From Liolophura sinensis (taxonomy: Eukaryota > Mollusca > Polyplacophora > Chitonida > Chitonidae), in the NCBI RefSeq assembly GCF_032854445.1, contig NC_088295.1:11271385-11335384 (forward strand): a DNA stretch of 64,000 nucleotides, given 5' to 3'. This document shows positions 13,001-22,440 of the stretch, one piece after another. The notes below the pieces were generated by a model that was given only the letters and a program-made list of their open reading frames with translations, was not told the origin of the DNA and made no database searches. The position numbers and the translations under genes were made by a program. Numbering within the stretch: the first letter of the stretch is position 1; the number at the start of each line of letters is the position of its first letter.

Positions 13001-16000
13001 CCATCATAACACCCAGGTAAGATGTCCCATCATAATACCCAGGTAAAATGTATCATAACACCCAGATAAGATGTCCCATCATAACACCCAGGTAAGATGT
13101 CCCATCATAATACCCAGGTAAAATGTATCATCATAATACCCAGGTAAAATGTCCCATCATAACACCCAGGTAAGATGTCCCATCATAATACCCAGGTAAA
13201 ATGTATCATCATAACACCCAGATAAGATGTCCCATCATAACACCCAGGTAAGATGTCCCATCATAATACCCAGGTAAAATGTATCATCATAACACCCAGA
13301 TAAGATGTCCCATCATAACACCCAGGTAAGATGTCCCATCATAACACCCCGGTAAAATGTATCATCATAATACCCAGGTAAAATGTCCCATCATAACACC
13401 CAGGTAAGATGTCCCAGGATCCCCAGGTAAAATGTATCATCATAATACCCAGATAAGATGTCCCATCATAACAGCTAGGTAAAATGTCCCATCATAACAC
13501 CCAGGTAAGATGTCCCAGGATCCCCAGGTAAAATGTATCATCATAACACCCAGATAAGATGTCCCATCATAACACCCAGGTAAGATTTCACATGATTCCC
13601 AGGTAAGATGTTTCATCATAACACCCAGATAAGATGTCCCATCATAACACCCAGGTAAGATGTCCCATGATTCCAAGGTAAGATGTGTGATGACATTCAG
13701 GCACACCTAAGATTTCCCATGATTCCCAGGTAAGAGGTTTTATCATAACACCCAGGTAAGATGTCCCATGATTCCCAGGTAAGATGTCAGATGACATCTA
13801 GGCACACGTAAGATGTCCCATTACACCCAGGTGAGATGCCCCATTACACCCAGGTAAGAGTTTCCATGACACCCAGGTAAGATGTTCTATCATGACCCCT
13901 AGGTATAAAGATCTCCCATGACACTCAGATGTCAAATGGCTCAGAGGTGGGATATTTAATTAATCTGCCCAGATTCCTCCCACCATAATGCTAGTGGTCA
14001 TCGTGTAAGTGAAATATTCTTGAGTACGTCTTAAAACACAAATCAAACAAACAACAGTATTCTTGTCTTCAGGTAAAGTTGATTGTGAAAATGAATGTCA
14101 TCTTCTTGAAAATAAAAGTTAATCCTGCAGTGATTTTGCTCTTTAAAGTTCCTGCAGTGATTTTGCTCGTTAAAGTTCTTTCAGTGATTTTACTCATTAA
14201 AGCATTATGCCCCATGTTCTCTTTCCAGAGTTGGTTTGATTGAATGGTTGGACAACACAGTGCCTCTGAAGGAGTTCCTGTTTGAAGCAATGACTGAGCA
14301 GGAATTAAACTTCTATAACTCAGGGTAAATCAAACATTTTGGAAATAAATTAAAGCTCTGTTCGATCCATGTAAGGATTGGCATCCTGTAGTTACAATTT
14401 TGCAAAAATCGATTACATATTGTTATATAATCTTCTTGTGTCTTACCCTGTAGGTGTGATTCCCAGCATTCACAAATTTCCAATATTAGGTGGCATTTTG
14501 CCATTATCAGCATCATGTCCTTGGATACTGTCATTATGTATTCCATCTTTTGTCATCCAGACATGGACCTGCCATGCAGCACAGGAAGTGGACAGAAGCT
14601 TTTGGTGGGCAAAGATTGGACGAAATGTATGGCTATGTGTACAAGAAATACTCCCGTACTGAGACCATCAAGGAGTTCCACATGAAGGAAGGAAAAGTCC
14701 CGTGGGATCTTCTCAGGTAAAGTGCGAGAATTGATCAGAGAATGATGCTCTGTAGACATGACACATGTTTGTATGCTTCAGGTAGCCAGTGGCACTTGTG
14801 TGGTGATACGGTTACATTACTGGTCTGTCATATATTTGCATACTCTGTAGCTTTACTTGTATGTTGTCAAAGACACATGTACATGTACTTGATGCGGTCC
14901 AGTTTGTTTTTCACAAAATTCCAAGATTTCCCTGCTCTTATTGTTTAAGTGATCTTCATGATTTTAAGTGCTGCTCGAAGCTTGTGCATGTCTACATGCA
15001 CATACATTTGACAAACACCAAACTGTATATGGAGAAACCTTTAAAATACTTTAAATGTTATTACATTAAAGTGTTTCTATGTGACTCTGTTCCCAGACGA
15101 GCTTTTCAGCAGATGAGCACCTCCCCAGAGGCATTCCACGTGCTGCGTTGTCGTTGTGCTGTCACTCATGCCCTCATCTCCATCTCTCAGTACATGCTGG
15201 GAATTGGGGACAGACATCTGTCCAACTTCATGATCAGTTTGACCACTGGACGAATGATTGGCATTGATTTTGGTCATGCTTTTGGATCAGCTACACAGGT
15301 ATGATGTTCACTCATGATCTACAAGGTCTGGAGAGTGCTTGATAAGTATTGTGTTTTTGCAGGAAGATAAATCAATAGGTACATATTGAAGCATTCATGG
15401 AAAACCAGGGAGTGGAAATACATTTACACATACATTTATCCTTACATGTTCATCCATAACGGGCAAGTAACGAGTAACCGAAATCCATGTGCTGTCGTAT
15501 GTTGTAACAGTTCCTGCCCATTCCCGAGTTGATGCCATTCCGGTTGACCCGGCAGCTTCGTAACTTGATGTTACCTCTAGAGGAGAAAGGTTTACTGGAG
15601 AGCACCATGACCCACGGGCTGAGGGCTCTGAGACAGGACTCGGACCTCTTGCTCAACACTATGGATGTCTTCATCAAGGAGCCGTCTCTGGACTGGCAGG
15701 TCAGTACACATGCACTCTGAACAAGAAAATGTACACAAATCTTCACCTTTTATAGCCGTCTATATATGTGTGCACCTGTTCTCGTGTGTTATCTTAAAAA
15801 TTTCTTTGCTTCTATTTGCAGCAATTTGCTGAGAAACAGCAGAAGGAAGGCATGGAAACTGAAGGTATGGTTATGTACAGCTGTGTGTTGTACCCTGTTT
15901 AAATTCACAGTTTATTTATAATTCATAAAACTTACATGTTATTAATCTAATGGTTTTATAAAATTCACTGGCCTTGTAATCTCTGGCCTGAATGATTTTA

Positions 16001-17208
16001 GCTCACGTCTGTCTGTCCATTGTTTTATAATGTTAAGCATCCCCCATTTTTAACATTTTACTGCTTCTTATTTCAAAATGAATTCACCTAAAATCACCAT
16101 TGATTAATTTATGATGTATTTGATGAGCTTTGGACAATATTGATAACTATAAATATATCTATTGCATTTATTTTGTGCGTATGAAAATGTGGAATGTTAT
16201 TTTGTAGATGCCAATATTGACTCTGCTTGGTATCCGAGACAGAAGATTCGCTTGGCCAAGCGGAAATTCCATGGTGATAATCCGGCATTCATTATGAGGT
16301 AAGAATAACTAGGTACTGCTTTCTCAAGCCAGTTAGGTTAGCAGTTTGAGCAATTGTGCTCTGTTCAGTGTTCTGTCTTCAATAGCATGATGAAAATAGT
16401 GACATAAATTTTGTATAGCCAGGTTTTCGTAGTCTGTGAGAGCCTTGTCTAACTGTGTAATACCTAGTTTCCAGTGAACAATATTGTAGCAGAACCCTTG
16501 TAGCAGAAAGTTTTAAATAAAACAACAACACTCAGCAGTTCAGACATTGATATGATGTAAGTGAATTCTGTATGGCTTATTGGTGTTTACAATGGAGAGC
16601 AGGAAAAGCCTGAAAAGAAGTCTTGCTGCAGAAGACTTTTCTTGCAATACCTTATACCTTACACTTCTACTCTGAACATTACAATTCAGTACTGTCACAC
16701 TGCTTACATTTATTTAGGATAATTCAGCCACAGTGTTCTCAACAGCATGAAACTGCTACGTCTTTGAAATACTGACATTGGCTGAACAGTACTGAATTCT
16801 GGTGTCGTTCAGTAATTTTAACCTTGCTGAGCATTGCTGAGAACAGCTGTCTGATTTTTCCACACAATCCTCAAAAATTCTCTGCCTTGAAAACTTACAT
16901 GTACCTCAGTTGTATTGTGTGAAAAAAGAACAAACATTACTGATTGCCATGCACATGTGATGACAGCTATAAAAATATGATTATCTGTGTTGCTTGTCTT
17001 CAGAGATGAACTGAGACTGGGACATTCTAGAAACAAAGCTTTCTCTGCCTTTGAAAGTGTGTTGTTGGGGGACAAGCGTGAGAACGCCAGAGGGAAACTG
17101 CCTGCCACTGGACTGTCTGTAGAGCAACAGGTAGAGGCCCTGATTGACCATGCTACTGACCCTAATATCCTGGGGAGAACCTATAGAGGATGGGAACCTT
17201 GGGTGTAG
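69..17208 (+). CDS. PRKDC: DNA-PKcs-like PIKK, C-terminal 948 residues, 20 exons (5' partial)
   Basis: Catalytic subunit of DNA-dependent protein kinase, the nuclear kinase that acts with Ku at DNA double-strand ends in non-homologous end joining. Exons: 69-255, 641-782, 1448-1638, 1972-2140, 2311-2477, 5126-5248, 6197-6285, 7857-7950, 8423-8620, 9311-9379, 9944-10091, 10389-10456, 10606-10826, 14229-14324, 14561-14716, 15097-15298, 15511-15699, 15822-15864, 16208-16298, 17004-17208. All have GT-AG borders and the phases chain without a stop, 2,848 coding bases in total. The product follows human PRKDC closely from memory, with motifs such as [33 protein letters not shown] and [12 protein letters not shown], ending in GWEPWV. 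The N-terminal three quarters lie upstream of the window. No frameshift or lost catalytic residue was seen. It converges with the receptor gene on the other strand. The family call is near certain; single exon edges could shift by a few bases. Confidence 0.95.
2478..3511. other. First part of a PRKDC intron, no gene seen
   Basis: About 1 kb of AT-rich intron between the exon ending at 2477 and the 24-bp array. No exon is needed here because the exon at 2311-2477 ends in phase 0 and joins the exon at 5126 in frame, and the joined protein matches DNA-PKcs without a gap. Confidence 0.7.
3512..4875. repeat. 24-bp minisatellite in a PRKDC intron
   Basis: About 56 tandem copies of a 24-bp unit containing CCCTGTCTGGTCAGTTCCAT, with variants CTGGTGAGTTCC. 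The period is a multiple of three, so both strands show long false reading frames (for example repeats of SSIGPCLV on + and MELTRQGP on -). The first third mostly reads GGTCAGT and the last third mostly GGTGAGT, the latter being a near-perfect 5' splice-site consensus. No exon nearby looks like the parent of the unit. Confidence 0.95.
5215..6095. repeat. 40-bp degenerate tandem array seeded by the 5126-5248 exon end
   Basis: The end of the PRKDC exon, GGCTAAAGAGTATCCCCAG followed by the donor GTAAAC, is repeated with a period near 40 bp through almost the whole intron (about 20 decaying copies, sharpest at 5255-5415). Each good copy contains the exon tail plus its 5' splice site, CCCCAGGTAAACT. 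Copies grow more divergent towards 6090, consistent with expansion from the exon edge. Confidence 0.85.
6286..7856. other. PRKDC intron, no gene seen
   Basis: 1.6 kb of intron between the exons ending at 6285 (phase 2) and starting at 7857. The junction completes a lysine codon and stays in frame, so no extra exon is needed. A short run of CAAAT repeats lies near 7725-7745. Nothing else was recognised. Confidence 0.6.
9655..9745. repeat. 22-bp tandem repeat, about four copies
   Basis: Copies of ACATTCACATACATGTAGCG with small changes, in the intron between the PRKDC exons at 9311-9379 and 9944-10091. The unit includes the palindrome ACATGT. Confidence 0.8.
10389..15699 (+). CDS. PRKDC: PRKDC exons for the PI3K/PI4K-like protein kinase domain (6 exons)
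   Basis: Exons 10389-10456, 10606-10826, 14229-14324, 14561-14716, 15097-15298 and 15511-15699 encode the serine/threonine kinase catalytic domain. The N lobe shows [13 protein letters not shown], then [19 protein letters not shown] and the nucleotide-binding stretch [14 protein letters not shown] with its lysine. The C lobe shows the catalytic loop GDRHLSNF, with the catalytic Asp and the metal-binding Asn, and the Asp-Phe-Gly segment in [12 protein letters not shown], followed by [10 protein letters not shown] and [14 protein letters not shown]. All expected catalytic residues are present, so the enzyme should be active. The 3.4-kb intron 10827-14228 in the middle of this domain is almost wholly tandem repeat derived from the end of the exon at 10606-10826. 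Confidence 0.94.
10800..12330. repeat. 75-bp minisatellite seeded by the 10606-10826 exon end
   Basis: About 19-20 tandem copies of a 75-bp unit. The founder is the exon end itself: CCCATGACTCCCAG, the donor GTAAGATGATGG and the following ATGACACACAG are still recognisable at 10812-10850, and the unit carries CACCCAGATAGGATGATCAA and GACACACAGGTGAGC. In the array the founder donor has become GATAGG, while two other donor-like sites, ACACAGGTGAGC and CAACAGGTAGGGG, recur in every unit. Because 75 is a multiple of three, both strands are open for hundreds of codons. Confidence 0.93.
12335..13925. repeat. 26-bp minisatellite made of copied 5' splice sites
   Basis: About 50 copies of a unit near 26 bp containing CATAACACCCAGGTAAGATG, with variants such as GGTAAAATG and GATAAGATG. 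The core CCCAGGTAAGATG is identical to the real exon/intron junction at 10821-10833, so the array consists of dozens of copies of that junction. It follows the 75-bp array directly through a transition zone at 12335-12590. Confidence 0.92.
13965..14052 (+). mobile_element. SINE 3' fragment
   Basis: Contains the family core TCCCACCATAATGCT, then AAGTGAAATATTCTTGAGTA and a CAAATCAAACAAA tail. Diverged copy of the family best seen at 23650-23785. It lacks the tRNA-like head. Confidence 0.8.
15822..17208 (+). CDS. PRKDC: PRKDC C-terminal exons with the FATC motif and stop codon
   Basis: Three exons (15822-15864, 16208-16298, 17004-17208) encode the link after the kinase domain and the FATC tail that packs on the activation loop. 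[18 protein letters not shown] matches the conserved stretch before the insert, and [20 protein letters not shown] with WV at the end is the FATC motif. The stop codon TAG is at 17206-17208. Immediately after it the sequence ATCCTGG...GGGAACCTTGGG of this exon is repeated many times in the 3' flank. AATAAA occurs at 18808-18813, but inside a degenerate SINE tail, so the true cleavage site is not settled. Confidence 0.93.
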
Positions 17209-17830
17209 GGAACAGTGAAGGGTTAGATTATCCTGGAGGAGAACCTACACAGGATGGGAACCCTGGGTGTAGGAACAGTCAAGGGTTGTGGTATCCTGGA
17301 TGAGAATCTATATAGGATGGGAACCTTGGATGTAGGGAACAGTCAAGGGTTGTGGTATCCTGGGTGAGTATATATACAGGATGGGAACCTTGGATGTAGG
17401 GAACTGTCAAGGGTTGTGGTATCCTGGGTGAGTATATATACAGGATGGGAACCTTGGATGTAGGGAACTGTCAAGGGTTTTGGTATCCTGGGTGAGAATC
17501 TATATAGGACGGGAACCTTGGATGTAGGGAACAGCCAAAGGTTAGGGTATCCTGGAGGAGAACCTAATGAGGATGGAATCCCAGGATCATGTAAGGAACA
17601 ATCCATGACTCTGGTATCCTGGTGAGAACCCACGCAGGATTGGAACCTTGGATGTACATGTAAGGAACAGTCAAGGATCGTATTATTCTGGGAGAAAAGT
17701 GCAGGATGGGAACATAAAGCGTAGGTAACCTTTAGGGATTGTGATATCATGTGAGATAACCTACATGTAAGCAGGATGGGATCACAGGATCATGTAAGGA
17801 ACAGCCAAACATGAGTAGTTTGGGAACCCT
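17168..17830. repeat. About 62-bp tandem array seeded by the PRKDC terminal exon
   Basis: Starting inside the last codons (ATCCTGGGGAGAACCTATAG at 17167-17186) the segment through the stop codon and into the 3' flank is repeated about ten times. Markers are TATCCTGG, GAGAACCTA, AGGATGGGAACC and GGATGTAGGGAACAG. Early copies are about 62 bp and well kept; those after 17550 are more diverged. Confidence 0.88.
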
Positions 17831-19330
17831 AGTTGCTGTAAATCATTATATAGTATACAGCCAAAGATTCTGTTACTCTGCCTGTAGAAAAACCTTGGCA
17901 AGATGGAAAATCTTGGTTTAGTGAATGATCAAAGATTCTATGGAAGAAAACTTTGGAATGATAGAAAACTTGAATGTAGTGAACGATGAAATATTCTTTA
18001 TTCCGCCTGGAGGATTATTTCCAGGTGGGAAACCGATTAATGTGTTACCTGTACACGTACATTGTACTTGCTGTGAAACCGTAGTGGTTGAGATCATGTC
18101 ATTTTCCATTTGTTCACGGTCACTATTACAGACAAAAGTCTTCAATAATGTGGTTAACCTGTGTAACCTGGCAGTTACAAGAAAGCTGGTTTTTTTCATC
18201 TGTAGATTAGATTCATATTATTCAATTTTGCTGTTTGCATGTTTATGACGAGTAAATGTATGCCGGCGTTATGGACATCATTGGGTGTGCTTAACTCAGT
18301 ATTTTCAGATATTGCAACACTTTATCTAAGTATTATTGCAAAGTTTTAATTCTGACAATTCCATTATGTTTTTGCTTTACTGAGGTTTCTCGTCTATGTA
18401 GATGTTCATGAATCAGGAAAGTGCTACATGATTAGATCCATTGGTAATTTGAACTCCTCAAACATCTGTGCTTCACATGTTCCATAATGTAAACGTATTG
18501 TCTCCCTTGTTTAGTTTTTGTGATGTTATTACCGACCTGATGTAAAGTCATTAGTTGTGAAAAAAATCTACATACATTCATCGGAACATTGTATTGCTGG
18601 AAAAGCCTTTTTCTTAAATACGTTCCCACCGTGCACGTGTATGTACAGTTACATAAAACAGTGAAAACAAAATATTGAAAGTAACAGAGGCAATCATGTT
18701 TGCAAGTGTTGTATGTGACAGTTGCGACATTTGTGAAAAGATATGCCAGCGACCTGCGAATGGTCGTGGACTTCCTCACACCATAATGCTGGTGAAATAT
18801 TAAAATCAATAAATATTTGACAGTCGCTGTGGCAGAGAATGGAAGGGGGGAGAATATACATGTACGAATAAACTACCTACTGGCATTCGCCAGACAAACT
18901 GCACTAAGGGGTTACAACTGCAGTTGTTACCAGGATTAGACGCTTTACCTGCATTAAATATACATGTGTATAAATAGTTGTCCAAATGATTAGACATGTC
19001 ATTACTTATGGGAGTGTTTTAGGGAGTGAAGTTAAATCTGATACGAGTTGGACGACACTGGGAAGAACTAATCACTCGGCAGTACGAATCTGTTTTCATT
19101 CCCTCTGGAAGTTCTGGCATAAACAATGTTTGCAACGATGAGCAGATATGTGGAAAACTCCGAGACTGATTAAAGCACTGGAGGGATTATTTAAATGTCG
19201 AGCAAATATCAGATAGGTGAACGATGGATGGTTCAGCTACAGCTAAATGTACCCTGCTTTTGCGAACTAATTAATTAATGGAAGTTCTCGTTTGGTGTAC
19301 AGTTTACACCGGGGACTCTGTTGAAAACAA
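17830..19330. other. 3' flank of PRKDC, no gene recognised
   Basis: AT-rich sequence with only short, unconvincing reading frames. Contains a deleted SINE copy at 18738-18820. Part of it is probably the PRKDC 3' untranslated region, but the poly(A) site cannot be placed from sequence alone. Confidence 0.5.
18738..18820 (+). mobile_element. Internally deleted SINE fragment
   Basis: Shows GCGACCTGCGAATGGTCGTG, then CACCATAATGCTGG joined directly to GTGAAATATT and an AATAAAT tail. The middle part of the family sequence is missing. Confidence 0.65.
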
Positions 19331-19858
19331 TCATGACTGAAAATGCCCAGCGGCAGTACCTGTTTTCCAATGATTAACGAGCCAATTACGGGGGAAGAAA
19401 GGTACAAGATTTAACCGAATTTGAACAAGTACCAAACGAAAGAATTTTGACCATGCCGTCTCACGCTGAACAGCTGTCATCGCGAAGAACCAGTGACCAG
19501 CAGTTGTACGCCTTATCCGTTGGTGAATTAATACCTGATGACTACCAGTTTATTACAAACTTCACCAGACGACTGATAACAGTCCAGAGCATGACAGGGT
19601 CTCGCGGTAATCATGAATCAAGGCTGTGGTATGATTTGCCGAGTGTTTTGTGCGTTGCTATCTTAGAGAGTGTATGGTACATCGCTCACAGTTTTCCTCT
19701 GCCATTTCCGCTGAAGACGGGCTGACCACTGACGCTAACACCGGGAATAATTATGACTGAAAGTGGCAGTACCTATTTTCCAGTGATTAACGAACCAATT
19801 ACATGGGAAGACAGGTACAACATTTAACCGGTTTTGAATAAGCGCAACACGAAAGAAG
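19331..19858. repeat. Direct repeat pair of about 105 bp
   Basis: 19331-19442 and 19751-19858 are similar: ATGACTGAAA, then GGCAGTACCT.TTTTCCA, TGATTAACGA.CCAATTAC, GGTACAA.ATTTAACCG and CGAAAGAA. They enclose about 310 bp of unique sequence with a 92-residue open frame of unknown meaning. It could be a small non-autonomous element with terminal direct repeats or a local duplication. Confidence 0.6.
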
Positions 19859-20089
19859 TGAACTATTATTGAGTACAGTACAAAACACCAGCTAAGTCAA
19901 TTCGTTTACTATAAGAAAAAAAAAACAGAAGATAAATTTTGTTAACTTTTGAACATTATTTCCGTTGCGTCTCTTTGATTTATGATATACATCGCGAACC
20001 AAATATCCCAGTAACGGGGTTGTGTAACAGAGCCCTTGCAATTCAACCAAGAAAGTACCAAGCATTATTAGAGCTACCTAGACGAAGAG

Positions 20090-20300
20090 TCCAGGGTCTC
20101 CAACCTGCGGATGGTCGTGGGTTTCCCCCGGGCTTTGCCCGGTTTCCACCCACCATAATGCTGGCCGTCGTCGTATAAGTGAAATATTCTTGAGAACGGC
20201 GTAAAACACCAATCAAATAAATATTTATTTATTGATTTATTTAATAAATAAATAAAATAAATATTTAATGCTAGGCGCCGTCGAATAAATGAAATATTCG
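20090..20300 (+). mobile_element. SINE copy
   Basis: Family core: CTGCGGATGGTCGTGGGTTT, CGGTTTCCACCCACCATAAT, then GTATAAGTGAAATATTCTTG and CGGCGTAAAACACCAATCAA with an AATAAATA tail. A second diverged piece (GCCGTCGAATAAATGAAATA) follows the tail near 20277, so one copy may have landed beside another. Confidence 0.85.
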
Positions 20301-21230
20301 GTTTAAAATATCCAATTCAAAAAATAAATTTAGTAAGACCAAGACGCTTTCTGTTTTTATAGCTTCGTTTACGGAAGACAATTCCCGTGGTTGGCGAAAA
20401 TTGACAAAACAAATATGTACCGATTGATAATTAACTTTCATTCCAATTCTATTTTTATTCAGATGTGTACGATCTAGCAAGAATACGTTTTACAGCATTT
20501 TAAAATAAAGGACCTTTGTACTTGCAAAGGATGACAGCAGTCAGTGCAACAAGGATACTGATGGATAAGTGAAGTGACATATGAAGATGTGACACACGAC
20601 AGAAGAACCACACAAGAACAAGCATTAGAACAATATGTATTGGGTAAACAATAGTTCAGCTTATAGCCTTTAGCAGTTTCTGAGTAATACCATTTGAACA
20701 TCGGAATGAGTTTTACTATCGTCCATTCAAACAAAAACTGTAAACAAATGGTGAAACATTTGAATGTCTTAGGCGTCCAAATACGCTTTATCATCATTCA
20801 AATGAATGGTTAAAATGTTTCATATTTACTTGTTACATCAAACGACATAACAGTCATTGTGAGCAAATGTGGAGTGATGTGGACGCTGGATGGGTAAAGT
20901 GTCCTACAATGGAATCAAAAGGCAAATCATCTAAATGACTAAATGGTGAATTTTACACTGTGGTAACTTCCGCGGTTACTCCAAGCTCCATACGGAAACC
21001 CCATATACCAGCACATGATTTACATGAATCTTTGACGCATAGTAGAATAACAAAGACATTCCCTCCATTAAATTGCAGTCTATCTGTTGGGGATATTTAA
21101 CATGGAATGACAAAAGTAGGTACATTTTCATCAACTGTTTGCTTCATGTTCAAGTAAATCACCGAAGGTCAAAACTAAGATAGCTTAATATTTAAGACCC
21201 GAGACATAAACGTTAAAGCCCAGTCACTAC
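20300..21230. other. Intergenic stretch, nothing recognised
   Basis: About 0.9 kb without a convincing gene, RNA or repeat. Confidence 0.5.
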
Positions 21231-21425
21231 AGTAACTTAGCGTGCTGGCGCAGCACACTGACTCGTGAGCCTTTCACAAATCCAGTCGCAGTCCAGCTCC
21301 TGCTGGCTTCATTTCTGGTCGCACTGCGGATGTCTGCAGCACCCTGTCGTGGGATTCCATAGCCCGCTTTGCTCCCAGTAAAATGATGGCCGTCGTCGTA
21401 TGAGAGTCGTATAAGTATGACAAAG
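21230..21425 (+). mobile_element. SINE with tRNA-like head, diverged
   Basis: Begins with CGTGCTGGCGCAGCACACTG and CAGTCGCAGTCCAGCTCCTG, which resembles a tRNA-derived SINE head, and ends with the family body motif GATGGCCGTCGTCGTATGAG. It is the clearest sign that the short copies elsewhere are the tail of a longer tRNA-derived element. Confidence 0.55.
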
Positions 21426-21689
21426 CACGAATTCAATATATAAATAACCATTAGAATGAAATCGTCAATTCTGTTGCAAGTCGGACGCCCTAACCTTTAG
21501 GACACCGAAGCGCCATTTTAGCCTTAGTCCTCCACATGTGACTGGTATCATCAGCCCCAAATTGCTAACAACCACTGCACAAAATTAATGCATTTGTCAA
21601 CTGTGCGCACAAAGGTTTGCCCTATACCCTGGCAGGTGTTCTTCCTGACTTATGGTTGGCTACACTCTTACCATCGACAATCCCCGTCC

Positions 21690-22440
21690 TTTTTCTTGCA
21701 CAGGGCCGTATCGTTACTAATGTTTGTCATCTACACAGGACTGGTGTCGTCGCCTACCGTATTATTCCAAACGTTTGCCCTTCACACAGGACCGAGGTCA
21801 GCTTTTATTGTATCATTCCAAATGTTTGTCCTTTACACAAGGTTAATGTCATCTCCTTTCGTATCGTTCCAAGCATATGTCTTTTACATCGGACTGCGGT
21901 CAGCTGCTACACTATCATTCCAAACGTCTGTCCATTACACATGCCTGGTGTCGCCTCCTACCATCGCATTACAAACGCTTGTCCTATACCGAGGCCTTGC
22001 GTCGTTTGCTACCGTATCTCTCCAAACGTGTGTCCTCCACACAGGCATGGTGTCGTCTACCGTATCTCTCCAAACGTGTCCTCCACACAGGCATGGTGTC
22101 GTCTACCGTATCATTCCAAACGTATGTCCTCCACACAGGCATGGTGTCGTCTACCGTATCTCTCCAAACGTGTGTCCTCCACACAGGCATGGTGTCGTCT
22201 ACCGTATCTCTCCAAACGTTTGTCCTAGACACGAATAATATCAGCCCCTCTCGTATCATTGCAAACGGTTGTCCTCTAAATAGGAGTCTACCCTGTATCT
22301 TTGCAAACATTTGTCCTCTACACAATAGTGGTTTACCCTTGGGGAGGAAACGTTGTTTCAAAGGATTGGTTTCCTCTCCTCGTAATCTTACTGACAATAA
22401 TGTTATCGTTCTTTATACACGGCTGATGTCTTCTCCCTTG
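21690..22440. repeat. 48-57-bp tandem array seeded by the receptor's terminal exon
   Basis: At least ten copies. The best block (22010-22220) repeats GTGTCCTCCACACAGGCATG and GTGTCGTCTACCGTATCTC with a 48-51-bp period. Towards lower coordinates units are longer and more varied (GTCCTTTACACAAGG, GTCATCTCCTTTCGTATCGT). These align with the receptor's last codons and stop on the - strand at 22410-22465 (GTTCTTTATACACGG, GATGTCTTCTCCCTTGTCGG), so the array began in that exon. Three + frames stay open for about 200 codons, but they are repeat-born. Confidence 0.8.

Noticed and set aside
12335..13925. CRISPR array
   Set aside because: Regular short repeats, but no unique spacers, no cas genes, and a eukaryotic intron context. 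It is a minisatellite; the same holds for the 24-bp and 29-bp arrays.
18808..18813. AATAAA as the PRKDC poly(A) signal
   Set aside because: It is the tail of a SINE fragment 1.6 kb past the stop. It may still be used, but nothing in the sequence favours it.
19447..19725. A 92-codon + frame that might be the first exon of a gene
   Set aside because: It has a plausible donor after TCTCGCG, but no downstream exon, no recognised domain, and it sits between two direct repeats. Not enough to call.
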